64,000 nt of DNA from Stagnimonas sp965279705. Lineage in GTDB: Bacteria > Pseudomonadota > Gammaproteobacteria > Nevskiales > Nevskiaceae. Of the stretch, positions 25,292 to 33,488 are shown piece after piece. Both the position numbers and the translations under genes were made by a program. Where the stretch lies: the NCBI GenBank assembly GCA_965279705.1, contig OZ257257.1, forward strand, positions 1,550,001-1,614,000. The letters are read 5' to 3'. The notes under the pieces are model-generated. The model made no database searches, had not been told where the DNA came from, and worked only from the letters and a program-made list of their open reading frames with translations. Position 1 is the stretch's first letter. Every line of letters begins with the position of its first letter.

Positions 25292-26200
25292 TCAACAAAC
25301 CATTGCTGTTTTCAAGGTGCCGAAGATCTCTGCCTCGGCGGTGACGGCGAGATAGGGCAGTGCCAGCATTTGCAGCCAGTCCTGTGCGGCGTCTTGTTTG
25401 AGCAGGGCGACAGTGGCGGCGGTGCCCGCCAGCAGGCATTGCGGCGCGACCACGCTCACCGCAGCGAGGGTTTGTACCGGCCAGCCGGTTTTTGGATTGA
25501 GGATGTGGCCGTAGCGAACGCCCTCGACCGTGATGCCGCGCTCGTAGTCGCCGCTGCTGGCCAGCGCGCCCTCGTGCAGGTTCAGCATCGCCAGCACGGT
25601 GCCTGGCTGGCGTGGGTGACTGATGCCGATGCGCCAGGGGCTGCCGTCCGGGTGCGGCCCGATCACGGCGATGTCGCCACCCAGCTCGACAAAGCCGTGG
25701 TTGATGCCCTGCTGCCGCAGGGCGCGGGCGGCGGCGTCGGCGGCGTACTCTTTCACGAAGCCGCCAAAGTCGAGCTCCATACCGGGCAATGGCAGGCGGA
25801 TGCGCGGCGAGCACCACTCCACTTTCTGCCAGCCGATCCTTGGCAGCAAGGCGTCGATATCGTGCTGTAGGGGCAGGCGCGACACGCGGAAATCCCAAGC
25901 CTGCCGCAGGATGCCCGAGGTAATGTCGAACAGGCCCTCACTCTGTTGCCAGACCTGTTGCGCGTAGTCGAGCAGGCCGGCGGTTTCGGCATCCACCGTC
26001 ACCCAGTCGCCACTGCCTGCAGCGGCATTGATACGGCTGGTGAGACTGTGTGCCCGATAACGCGAATAGCGGTCTTCAAGCTGCGCGATCACCGCTGTTG
26101 CCGCAGCATGAGCGGCATCGGCTCTGTCGCTGCTGCCGGCATAGAAGCGCAGCTCGCAGGGGCTGCCCATCGCACGAAAAATACGGCTGTGTATTTGCAT
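25292..26200 (-). CDS. apbE: FAD:protein FMN transferase
   Basis: About 302 aa from the ATG at 26200; the open frame continues upstream but overlaps the intergenic space before DUF3570. It has family hallmarks: AMGSPCELRFY near the N-terminus, GFVKEYAADAAA near residue 150, VELGGDIAVIG, the HILNPKTGWPV motif near residue 225 and late TAATVALL. ApbE hydrolyses FAD and links FMN to a Thr/Ser of exported target proteins. No cleavable signal is obvious. Its position between DUF3570 and a cytochrome implies a flavinylated partner in the operon. Confidence 0.88.
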   Translation of the reverse strand: MQIHSRIFRAMGSPCELRFYAGSSDRADAAHAAATAVIAQLEDRYSRYRAHSLTSRINAAAGSGDWVTVDAETAGLLDYAQQVWQQSEGLFDITSGILRQAWDFRVSRLPLQHDIDALLPRIGWQKVEWCSPRIRLPLPGMELDFGGFVKEYAADAAARALRQQGINHGFVELGGDIAVIGPHPDGSPWRIGISHPRQPGTVLAMLNLHEGALASSGDYERGITVEGVRYGHILNPKTGWPVQTLAAVSVVAPQCLLAGTAATVALLKQDAAQDWLQMLALPYLAVTAEAEIFGTLKTAMVC

Positions 26201-26261
26201 TGCGCTTTGGCGTACGGCTTGCGGCCACGGCGCATGCCGCAGCCCTGTTGTGCATGGCAGC

Positions 26262-27545
26262 TCAGCGATCAAGTGGCACCACTTGCATGGACCGCGGGCT
26301 TGCCGGGTCCACTGCTGTCGCGCTGATCGGGGCATCGACCACAGCGGCTACCGCACCGCCAAACTGCCAGCTTGCTGCCACGCTCAATACGTTGAAATCG
26401 ACCAGCCCGGGATTGGCTTCACCGGTCTTGTGCATCGCGTACTTGGCGCTGCTGTCGTAGCGCTCTGCCGCCGCTGAAAACTGCCAGTCACGCCATTGCT
26501 TGACGACGGCAAGACGGCCACTGATGGCTCCGTACGAAGACATGCGGTAGTCGCTGGTGTAGTGACCATCGGCACGCGGGGCGACAAAGAAGTTGCGGTA
26601 GAAATCGGAGGCGCCCTGCTGGTAATAGCGCAGCGTTGGGATCAGCTTCCACCCTGCGGGCAGCGTCTGGTGCCAGCCGATTTCGAGCGTGTCGGAGACG
26701 ATGTCCCAGCTGTCGCCAAACCGGCGGTAGTCCACATGCAGCGCGGCCTTGAGTGAAGGCAGGTAGTGCCGCAGGCGCAGGCTCGCTGCAAAGGTGTTAC
26801 GGGTGTCGGGGCGGGCATCGGGCAGCAGGTTGCTGGCGACGTAGACCATCTTGTAGGGGTCTGAGAGATAGCCCTGTGAAGTGCTGTAGCTGAAACCCAG
26901 TTGCGCGGTGGTGGCTGGGGTGAAGTTGTGGCTCAGCGCCAGCAACAGGCCAGCGCTGGTCTTGTTGGCCTTGCCGATGCGGTTGGGGAAGCGTGCAGAC
27001 GCGCCATCGGTCGGCTCCAGGAAATCCCGCGCCAGATTGGCCGCCGCACTGAAGGTGCTGTTGCGGTTGTTGAAATCGCTGCGGGTTTCGATGCTGGTGC
27101 CGAAGGAGAGATAGTCATCTTCTTTGGACACGCCGACGCCGAGCGCCTCGTAACCCTGCGCGCGATGACGGCGGGTTTTGAGATCGAGTGCCAGACGCTG
27201 GTCGTCGATGGTGGCGCCGCTCATCACCTGCACCGACTTGCCGTCGACATCCGGCAACACGAACCACGGCGAAGCACCGCTCATGCTTTCAAAAACCAGA
27301 TCCGCGCTGGCGTCGTATTGCTCGTTGAACGGCTGCAGCAGCTGGAACTGGTGCGAGTCCACTTCGTAGCGCTGGCCGTTCTGACCATTGGTCGCGCTCC
27401 TGGGCAGATCGTCTTCGCCGTAGTGCGAAAAACGATAGGTCGCCGTCGATTCCGGCTCTGCCCAGGCGCTGACGGCGGGCGCGTAGGCGGGCAGGCAGAG
27501 TGCTGCGCCCGTCAGCGCTGCGAGAGTGGATTTCGGCTGGCTCAT
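26262..27545 (-). CDS. DUF3570 family protein, probable outer-membrane beta-barrel
   Basis: About 427 aa from the ATG at 27545, which overlaps the DUF4266 stop (ATGA). An N-terminal signal peptide (cleavage near AVSAWA) is followed by many alternating amphipathic strands with aromatic girdles and a final WQFGGAVAAVVDAP region, as in an outer-membrane barrel. DUF3570 proteins nearly always travel with DUF4266 and ApbE. Two SGA[S/T] motifs occur, at residues ~89-92 and ~109-112 (VMSGATIDD); the latter resembles the ApbE target motif SGAT of NqrC/RnfG. Whether this is a true flavin site is inference. Confidence 0.82.
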   Translation of the reverse strand: MSQPKSTLAALTGAALCLPAYAPAVSAWAEPESTATYRFSHYGEDDLPRSATNGQNGQRYEVDSHQFQLLQPFNEQYDASADLVFESMSGASPWFVLPDVDGKSVQVMSGATIDDQRLALDLKTRRHRAQGYEALGVGVSKEDDYLSFGTSIETRSDFNNRNSTFSAAANLARDFLEPTDGASARFPNRIGKANKTSAGLLLALSHNFTPATTAQLGFSYSTSQGYLSDPYKMVYVASNLLPDARPDTRNTFAASLRLRHYLPSLKAALHVDYRRFGDSWDIVSDTLEIGWHQTLPAGWKLIPTLRYYQQGASDFYRNFFVAPRADGHYTSDYRMSSYGAISGRLAVVKQWRDWQFSAAAERYDSSAKYAMHKTGEANPGLVDFNVLSVAASWQFGGAVAAVVDAPISATAVDPASPRSMQVVPLDR

Positions 27546-27763
27546 CAGTTGCAGCCGCAACCGCCGCCAGGCAGCGCTGCGCCACCGGAGCTAGCCTCTT
27601 TGCTGACCAGGGTGTGATTGCGCATCGCCGCTTCGAGCGGATCGGTATCCCAAGCCATTTCGGGTTTGGCGAGATGCTCGCGTTGCCAGGCTTCAACAGG
27701 CTGCAAGGCGCAACCTGCGCTGGTTGCCGAGGCCAGAACCAGAGCGGTCAACAGCATCTTCAT
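27545..27763 (-). CDS. DUF4266 family small lipoprotein
   Basis: A 72-aa lipoprotein with signal peptide and lipobox SAGC (Cys ~18). The conserved core (WQREHLAKPEMAWD, DPLEAAMRNH) and the C-terminal Gly/Cys tail GGGCGCN match DUF4266. The start overlaps the TlpA stop and the stop overlaps the DUF3570 start, so the three are translated as a chain. The GCGC tail could bind metal or be oxidised; the neighbouring TlpA-type thioredoxin could keep it reduced. Function of the family is not established. Confidence 0.85.
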   Translation of the reverse strand: MKMLLTALVLASATSAGCALQPVEAWQREHLAKPEMAWDTDPLEAAMRNHTLVSKEASSGGAALPGGGCGCN

Positions 27764-28266
27764 GGCGTGCTCTCTTTCAGTAAGTCTTCGATTTCCTGCT
27801 GGAGTGCTGCGAACTCGGATTCCCTAAAGCCGAGATGCACACTGCGCACGCGCCCGCTGCGATCCAGCAGATATCCCGTCGGCATGGCAGGCACCTGCCA
27901 CAGCGTGGCGAGATCCGGTGACTGCATTTGCAGCACCGGGTAGCGCACGCCGGCGTGCTGCACGGCACGGCGCAGGGCGGTGGCGTCCTCTTCAACGCTG
28001 ACACCCACCACTTCGAGCCCGGCCACGGTCAGTTGCTGGCGCAGCGCATTGAGGCGCGGCAGCGAGACCCGGCAAGGCGCGCACCAGCTGGCCCAGAAAT
28101 CCACGTACACCACCTTGCCGCGCAGGCTGGCGAGATCGAACGCGGTCTGGCTGTCGAACAAGGTGCCCTGCAGTGCAGGCGCTGGCTGCCCCAAGGGTGC
28201 TGCGCAGGCAACGCCCGCCTGCAGCAGGAGGCCGGAGGCAAAAATGACAATGCCGAATAGCCTCAC
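27760..28266 (-). CDS. TlpA-like thiol-disulfide oxidoreductase
   Basis: A 168-aa exported thioredoxin-fold protein. The signal peptide ends near ACAAP. The active site DFWASWCAPCR lies near residues 55-65, with a cis-Pro segment VPAMPTGYLLD near residue 127, as in TlpA/ResA. It probably reduces periplasmic disulfides, for example during cytochrome c maturation or for the GCGC tail of the adjacent DUF4266 protein. It is the first gene of the minus-strand redox operon and lies 359 bp from a divergent AraC-type regulator. Confidence 0.87.
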   Translation of the reverse strand: MRLFGIVIFASGLLLQAGVACAAPLGQPAPALQGTLFDSQTAFDLASLRGKVVYVDFWASWCAPCRVSLPRLNALRQQLTVAGLEVVGVSVEEDATALRRAVQHAGVRYPVLQMQSPDLATLWQVPAMPTGYLLDRSGRVRSVHLGFRESEFAALQQEIEDLLKESTP

Positions 28267-28625
28267 GTTCTCCTCCGCTGGCGTCGGGTTTATAGGGAGT
28301 GATCTTTGCCCTGCACCGGATTCAAGTCGAGGCGTGATGCGGCCACAGAATTAATAGTTGCGGCCAGGGCGTGAGGTCTATAAAGCGTTTTTTCAGTGAC
28401 CCTCTGCTGGGTGTGCACTAGGGTCAAACACAGGATTGCCGATGCTTTAATTACAAAACAGCAGCCGCTATCAACCAGCTGGATTTCCGACTATTCGATG
28501 CAAAGGTCTGAATCACTGCCACCAGCAGGGTATCGACAGCCGTGTCATTAATAGTTACGGCCAAGATGCTTTAAGTTGCCGCGTTTTCAGCGCTCCCAAC
28601 GTCATTCACCCAGCCGACCACTCTC
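28267..28625. promoter_or_regulatory. Divergent regulatory region with a long direct repeat
   Basis: This 359-bp gap separates the TlpA operon from a divergent AraC gene. No gene is seen. It is AT-richer than its surroundings and contains a 16-bp direct repeat, ttaatagttRcggcca, at 28351-28366 and 28548-28563 (one mismatch), plus a looser repeat gatgctttaa at 28442 and 28565. Two equal sites ~197 bp apart in a divergent promoter region are what is expected for an AraC-family regulator that can loop DNA. The assignment to that regulator is inference. Confidence 0.5.
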
Positions 28626-29639
28626 ATGCCCGCCATCGAAGTCCGCCGTTCCGTCGTCAGCGTGCAACTGCTCGCGCGGCTGGGGCAGGAGCGCGGCCTC
28701 GAGATGGACGCCTGCCTGCGCGGCACCGGCATCACCGCCGCCAGCCTCTCCAATCCGGCCACTGAGATCACCGCCGTGCAGGAGCTGCAACTCATCCGAA
28801 ATCTGGTCACCGGCCTCGGTAATCCGCCCGGGCTGGGGCTGGACGCCGGCTTGCGCTACCACTTGTCCAGCTACGGCATCTGGGGTTTTGCGATGCTCAG
28901 CAGCCCGGATTTTCGCAGCGCCGCCGAGGTGGCCGTTCGCTATCTGGCCTTGAGCTACGCCTTTGTTCGCTACCGGCTCGAAGCGCGTGGCCGCGACCTG
29001 CTCATCATTCTGGACGACAGCCTCGTGCCCGATGATCTACGGCAGTTTCTGGTGGAGCGCGACTTTGCCGCCTGGGCCAATGCGGCCTGGGAGATGCGCG
29101 CGGGTGGATTCCCCGCCATCAGCGCCGAGTTTCGTTTTCCGCTGCCGGATTACGCTTGGCGCTTCGACAAGCTCTGCGGCGTACGACCCAGCTTCAATGC
29201 CCCGCTGAATGCCGTGCTGCTGCCCGCCAAAGACCTCGATCTACCCCTGCCAATGGCCAATCCACACATGGCCCGTCTCTGCGAGGAGCAATGCCGCCAG
29301 TTGCTCGCCACACGCCGGGTGCGGTCAGGCGTTTCAGGCCAAATCCGCGACCGCCTGCTGCGCAGCCCGAGCGAGATGCCCGGTATCGAGGCGGCATCAG
29401 CCGAACTGCATTTATCCGCCCGCAGCCTGCGGCGCCGGCTGGATGAGGAGGGCACCAGCTACCGGGCCCTGGTGGATGAAGTGCGGCACACTCTGGCCGA
29501 AGAGCTGTTGCTTTCAGCCCACATGAAGCTCGCTGAAATCGCCGAACGCCTCGGCTACACCGAACCTGCGGCTTTCATCAGCGCCTTCAAACGCTGGAAG
29601 GGCATGTCGCCCTCGGCTTTCAGGAAACTGCGCAAGTAG
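28626..29639 (+). CDS. AraC-family transcriptional regulator (OruR-type)
   Basis: A 337-aa regulator with an N-terminal arabinose-binding-like domain (LARLGQERGLEMDACLRGTG begins it; then LSSYGIWGFAMLSSPDFRSA near residue 80) and a C-terminal double HTH: ASAELHLSARSLRRRL near residue 257 and LAEIAERLGYTEPAAFISAFKRW(KG)MSPSAFR at the end. It is divergent from the tlpA-DUF4266-DUF3570-apbE operon and is the natural candidate to regulate it through the direct repeats in between. The effector is unknown; the family often senses fatty-acid-, ornithine- or hydrocarbon-related ligands. Confidence 0.88.
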   Translation: MPAIEVRRSVVSVQLLARLGQERGLEMDACLRGTGITAASLSNPATEITAVQELQLIRNLVTGLGNPPGLGLDAGLRYHLSSYGIWGFAMLSSPDFRSAAEVAVRYLALSYAFVRYRLEARGRDLLIILDDSLVPDDLRQFLVERDFAAWANAAWEMRAGGFPAISAEFRFPLPDYAWRFDKLCGVRPSFNAPLNAVLLPAKDLDLPLPMANPHMARLCEEQCRQLLATRRVRSGVSGQIRDRLLRSPSEMPGIEAASAELHLSARSLRRRLDEEGTSYRALVDEVRHTLAEELLLSAHMKLAEIAERLGYTEPAAFISAFKRWKGMSPSAFRKLRK

Positions 29640-29684
29640 AGAATCAACGAATGCCGCCGACGGTTACTTCGGGGATGGCACTGG

Positions 29685-30992
29685 TCACCACAACGGCCCG
29701 GTGCGTTGCCGAGATACTTCAAAGTCATTCACGGGCTCGGCTGCGTTGCCCCAGGCACCGCGTACATAGCTGAGGATGTCGGCAATCTCGCCGTCGCTGA
29801 GTTGATTGTGAAACGGCGGCATGCCAAAGGGTTGGGGATTGCCAGCAGTGCCCGGCCCATAGCCGCCGTAGAGCACGGTGCGGATGGGATTGATGTTGGC
29901 AGTCATGGTGACGGCTCGATTGCCAGCCAGTGCAAGTGCGGCGGGTGCGCGACCTTCACCTTTATCCCCATGGCAGCTGGCGCAGTGCTCTGAATAGGCA
30001 GTCGCGCCACGTTCTAGACTTTTACGCAGTTGCGGCGATGCAGGCGCGGTGGTTTGGCGTGTCGGCATCGCATCGCGATCTGGCAGCGCGCGCAAATACG
30101 TTGCCATCGTCTGCAGATCCTCAGGCCGCCAATGTTGCAGGCTCTCGAACACCACTTCGCCCATCGGGCCCAAGGTAGCGGCGTTTTGGGTGATGCCGGT
30201 TTGCAGCAGCGCTACCACTTCTTCTTGCGGCCAATGCGCCACACCGGCTTCACGACTGGCGTCCAGCGCGGGCGCGTACCAGCCCAGCACGACACCACCT
30301 TTGGGTGTGGCAATGGCTTGGGGCGCACCTAGTGCATTGCGGGGCTGGTGGCAGGCGTTGCAATGGCCGAGCCCCTCTACCAGATACGCGCCGTGATTCC
30401 ACTCTGCGCTCTGCGTCGGGTCTGCTGAATACCCGCCGGGGCGGAAGTACAGCGCGCGCCACACCACCAGCAACCAGCGCTGGTTGTAGGGGAAGCGCAA
30501 CTGATGCGGCGTGTTGACCCGCGCCACTGCAGGCAAGCTGCGCAGATAGGCAAACAGCGCGTCGGAATCCGCGCGCGTCACCTGGGTGTAGTGGGTGAAT
30601 GGAAACACCGGATACAGCAACTCGCCGTCGTGACCACGACCCTCATGCAAGGCCAGCCAGAAGTCGTCTGTACTCCACCCGCCGATCCCGGTTTGCACAT
30701 CCGGTGTGAGGTTGGGCCCGTGAAAAACGCCGAACGGTGTTGGGATAGCGCGGCCGCCTGCATAGGGCGTGCCGCCACGTTCAGTGTGGCAGCCACGGCA
30801 GTTGCCGACCACGGCCAGATACGCGCCACGCGCGACCGGCTCGTTGAGCTCTGGCGCGATGCGGGGTGCGCTGCTCACCGCGTTGTGGTCGCCGCGCAAG
30901 CCCATCCACACCATCAGCACCATCGCCAGCAGCGTAGCGAGTAGCACCGACCAGAGCAGACGTCTCATGGGCGGGGCTCCAAGCTGCCGCAA
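29685..30992 (-). CDS. Three-haem cytochrome c, alcohol-dehydrogenase cytochrome-subunit-like
   Basis: A 435-aa protein with an N-terminal membrane/signal segment (LLWSVLLATLLAMVLMVWMGL) and three haem sites: CRGCH near residue 63, CNACH near residue 208 and CASCH near residue 342. The pattern, with NLTPDVQTGIGGWSTDDF after the first haem and PPFHNQLSDGEIADILSYVR near the end, matches the cytochrome subunit of membrane alcohol/aldehyde/gluconate dehydrogenases. No dehydrogenase subunit is in the window, so it may serve a PQQ enzyme elsewhere. The start overlaps the stop of the upstream cytochrome gene by 28 bp. Confidence 0.87.
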   Translation of the reverse strand: MRQLGAPPMRRLLWSVLLATLLAMVLMVWMGLRGDHNAVSSAPRIAPELNEPVARGAYLAVVGNCRGCHTERGGTPYAGGRAIPTPFGVFHGPNLTPDVQTGIGGWSTDDFWLALHEGRGHDGELLYPVFPFTHYTQVTRADSDALFAYLRSLPAVARVNTPHQLRFPYNQRWLLVVWRALYFRPGGYSADPTQSAEWNHGAYLVEGLGHCNACHQPRNALGAPQAIATPKGGVVLGWYAPALDASREAGVAHWPQEEVVALLQTGITQNAATLGPMGEVVFESLQHWRPEDLQTMATYLRALPDRDAMPTRQTTAPASPQLRKSLERGATAYSEHCASCHGDKGEGRAPAALALAGNRAVTMTANINPIRTVLYGGYGPGTAGNPQPFGMPPFHNQLSDGEIADILSYVRGAWGNAAEPVNDFEVSRQRTGPLW

Positions 30993-31660
30993 CGCCGATC
31001 GACTTGGATAATTCCGCTAGGTGCTTTCGCGTCCGCCGGCACCGGTTGCACCGCGAGCCAGGCGGCGACGGCCTCGATATCGCCCGGTGCGAGCGCCTTC
31101 ACGATGTCGGCCATGCAGTCCGGTGCGCGCGCATGCCGCACGCCAACCAGCCAGCCGCCGAGCTGTGCGGCGATGTAGTCGAACGGCAGGCCCAGCAAGC
31201 CCGGCACGGCGGGTTGCAGGCCGGTGAGGCGCTCGCCGTGGCAGGCGTCGCAGGCGGGAATCTGCCGCGTTGCATCCCCTTTACGCACCAGTGCTTCGCC
31301 GCGCGCGAGGCTGGCCGCAGTTGCCTTGGTGGGCGATGGCGCGGGGTAGGGCAGCTCTTGGGCGGCAAAGTACGCGGCCATCTGCCGCAGGTAGTCATCG
31401 CGCTGGCGCTCGACGAAATAGGTCATGCCCGCATGCTGCCGCTGGCCATCGCGAAAGTTGAGCAGCTGCTCAAACAGGTACCCCGCCGGCTTGCCAGCAA
31501 TGCGCGGGTAATAGCCATCGGGCGTGGCCTGACCCTGTGCGCCGTGGCAGGCCGCACAGGGCAGCGTGCGTTGCGCCATGGTATCCAGCGTGGCGGCGTG
31601 GCTTGGCCCCAGACACAGCCATAGGCCGGCTATGGCGAGTGCGCGAGAATAGGCCCTCAC
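30965..31660 (-). CDS. Di-haem cytochrome c (c4-like)
   Basis: A 231-aa exported cytochrome with a cleavable signal peptide (ending PSHAAT) and two haem sites: CAACHG near residue 36 and CDACHG near residue 139. Between them, YYPRIAGKPAGYLFEQLLNFRDGQR is split by a Pro-Arg turn as in c4-type cytochromes. It overlaps the start of the three-haem cytochrome and is itself overlapped by the DUF2970 gene (ATGA), forming a three-gene operon. Likely an electron carrier between a periplasmic dehydrogenase and the respiratory chain. Confidence 0.85.
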   Translation of the reverse strand: MRAYSRALAIAGLWLCLGPSHAATLDTMAQRTLPCAACHGAQGQATPDGYYPRIAGKPAGYLFEQLLNFRDGQRQHAGMTYFVERQRDDYLRQMAAYFAAQELPYPAPSPTKATAASLARGEALVRKGDATRQIPACDACHGERLTGLQPAVPGLLGLPFDYIAAQLGGWLVGVRHARAPDCMADIVKALAPGDIEAVAAWLAVQPVPADAKAPSGIIQVDRRCGSLEPRP

Positions 31661-31899
31661 GCGGGCAGGCCCGCCTGATGCAGCAGCACGCGCACGATCA
31701 CGATCAAGGTCAGCACCAGAGCCAGCGTCATCACCACGGCAACGGTGATGAACAAGGCAGGCGAACCGCGTGAAAAGTCACGGACGCGAGCGCGAGAGTT
31801 CTGGATGCCGCAGAACGCCGCCAGCACGCTGCCAATGGTCGCCAGCAGGCCAACCGGCTTTGCGGCTGGGGCTTGGCTGTTTTGATCAGCGTGGTGCAT
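31657..31899 (-). CDS. DUF2970 family small membrane protein
   Basis: About 80 aa from the ATG at 31899; a GTG at 31923 in the same frame is an alternative. The central LATIGSVLAAFCGIQNSRAR segment and one strong C-terminal transmembrane helix (ALFITVAVVMTLALVLTLI) are typical of DUF2970, whose members are often near cytochrome and oxidase genes. It is translated just ahead of the two cytochromes. Function unknown; a role in assembly of a membrane redox complex is a guess from context. Confidence 0.75.
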   Translation of the reverse strand: MHHADQNSQAPAAKPVGLLATIGSVLAAFCGIQNSRARVRDFSRGSPALFITVAVVMTLALVLTLIVIVRVLLHQAGLPA

Positions 31900-32002
31900 G
31901 GCGGTGTTCTCTGGCCTAGTCACAGGCCGCGATCATAGAGAGCGCCTTGTAGCACCGGCAGATACAGATGACCGTGGTTTTTTACGTAACAGATGCAAGG
32001 GG

Positions 32003-33439
32003 ATGATGAGCCTTTACGAAAAGCTGGCGGCTGACGTAGCGCAGACGATTGTCGATGGAACGCTGCTGCCCGGCGATCGCCTGCCATCTGTGCGGGTGAT
32101 GCGCAGCCGCCGTGGTGTGAGCCAAGCCACGGTGCTGCAAAGCTATGCCCTGCTCGAACGGCGCGGGCTGATCGAATGCCGCCCGCGATCGGGCTATTTC
32201 GTGGCGCGGCGGCGACCGCTGCTCTTGCAAGCGGCGGCCAGTGCGCAGAGCGAGGCCATCGCCAATCCGGTGGAGGTCTCCGAGCTGGTGTTTCACATCC
32301 TTCATGCCACTCGCGAGGGGCGCTTGCTGCCGTTTGGCTCGGCGTTCCCCAGCCCGCTGTTGTTCCCACTACCGGCACTGGCCACGGCGCTGGCCAAAAG
32401 CACGCGGCGGCTGGACCCGTGGATGACCGTGGCCGATCTGCCGCCCGGCAGCGTTGCCCTGCGGCGCGAGATTGCGCGGCGCTATCTGGCGCTGGGTGCC
32501 GAGGTGCCGGTGGAAGGCATTCTCATCACCAATGGCGCGATGGAAGCGCTCAACCTCTGCCTGCAAGCCGTGGCCCCGCCGGGCTCGGTCATCGCCATCG
32601 AATCGCCCGCTTTTTATGGTGCGCTTCAGGCCATAGAGCGGCTGGGCCTGCGCGCGGTTAAAGTGCCCACCGACCCGGTGCATGGCATCAACGCCGATGC
32701 CTTGCGGGCCGTGCTCGATGCGCAGCCGGTGACGGCCTGCTGGTTCATGAGCAACTTCCAGAATCCACTCGGTGCCAGCGTGCCCGATGCGCATCGCGCG
32801 GACATCGTGCGCTTGCTGGCCGAACGCGGCATTCCGCTGATTGAAGACGATGTGTATGGCGAACTGTATTTCGGTGAGCGGGTCCGGCGGCCATTCAAGT
32901 GCTTCGACACCGAAGGCTTGGTGCTGCATTGCGGCGGGTTTTCCAAAAGCCTCGCGCCGGGCTATCGCATTGGCTGGGCCGCCGCCGGGCGCTGCGCCGA
33001 CCAAGTGATGCGGCTTAAAACCATGAGCTCGCTCGCCACCAACATTCCCGCGCAGGAGGGCCTAGCCCTGTATCTACAACGGGGTGGTTACGACCAGCAT
33101 CTGCGTCGACTGCGCCGCGTGCTGGCCAACCAGCAAGACGAAATGCTCGACGCCATTGCCCGGTATTTCCCCGAAGGCACTCGTGCCACGCGAGCCGAGG
33201 GCGGTTACTTCACCTGGGTTGAATTGCCGGTGCAGATCAAGGCGCTGGAACTGCACCGCCGAGCCGCCGCAGAGAGCATTGGGCTGTCACCCGGCCCCAT
33301 GTTTTCACCGCAACGCGCGTTTGAAAATTGCCTGCGCCTCAACTATGGCCACCCTTGGGATGCGACGCTGCGCGCCGGCATTGCCCGTTTAGGGCAGATC
33401 GCTTGCGAGCTGCAGGCGAGTTGCGCGTTGAGTCATTGA
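32003..33439 (+). CDS. MocR-type GntR regulator with aminotransferase domain
   Basis: About 478 aa from tandem ATGs at 32003/32006; the frame is open further upstream but overlaps the divergent DUF2970 gene. The N-terminal GntR winged HTH covers residues ~1-75 (LYEKLAADVAQTIVDG, PSVRVMRSRRGVSQATVLQ) and the rest is a fold-type-I PLP aminotransferase domain: NFQNPLG near residue 254, EDDVYGELYF near residue 285 and GGFSKSLAPGYRIGW with the PLP lysine near residue 315. Such regulators usually control PLP, amino-acid or taurine/GABA-type genes. It is divergent from the cytochrome operon; only 100 bp lie between, so it may control it. Confidence 0.88.
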   Translation: MMSLYEKLAADVAQTIVDGTLLPGDRLPSVRVMRSRRGVSQATVLQSYALLERRGLIECRPRSGYFVARRRPLLLQAAASAQSEAIANPVEVSELVFHILHATREGRLLPFGSAFPSPLLFPLPALATALAKSTRRLDPWMTVADLPPGSVALRREIARRYLALGAEVPVEGILITNGAMEALNLCLQAVAPPGSVIAIESPAFYGALQAIERLGLRAVKVPTDPVHGINADALRAVLDAQPVTACWFMSNFQNPLGASVPDAHRADIVRLLAERGIPLIEDDVYGELYFGERVRRPFKCFDTEGLVLHCGGFSKSLAPGYRIGWAAAGRCADQVMRLKTMSSLATNIPAQEGLALYLQRGGYDQHLRRLRRVLANQQDEMLDAIARYFPEGTRATRAEGGYFTWVELPVQIKALELHRRAAAESIGLSPGPMFSPQRAFENCLRLNYGHPWDATLRAGIARLGQIACELQASCALSH

Positions 33440-33445
33440 TAAAAG

Positions 33446-33470
33446 TGGTCGGGGCGGAGGATTCGAACCC
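33446..33470. repeat. Distal attachment-site copy (tRNA-Pro 3' fragment)
   Basis: Twenty-five bases matching the 3' end of the tRNA-Pro gene at 37712-37737, including the CCA end and T-loop, with one G deleted. The rest of a tRNA is absent, so it is a displaced fragment created by site-specific integration, 19 bp beyond the integrase stop codon. Confidence 0.85.
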
Positions 33471-33488
33471 ACGGCGTTCCCAATGCTA

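Noticed and set aside
33446..33470. A second tRNA-Pro gene
   Set aside because: Only the 3' 25 bases are present and one base is missing; it is an attachment-site remnant.
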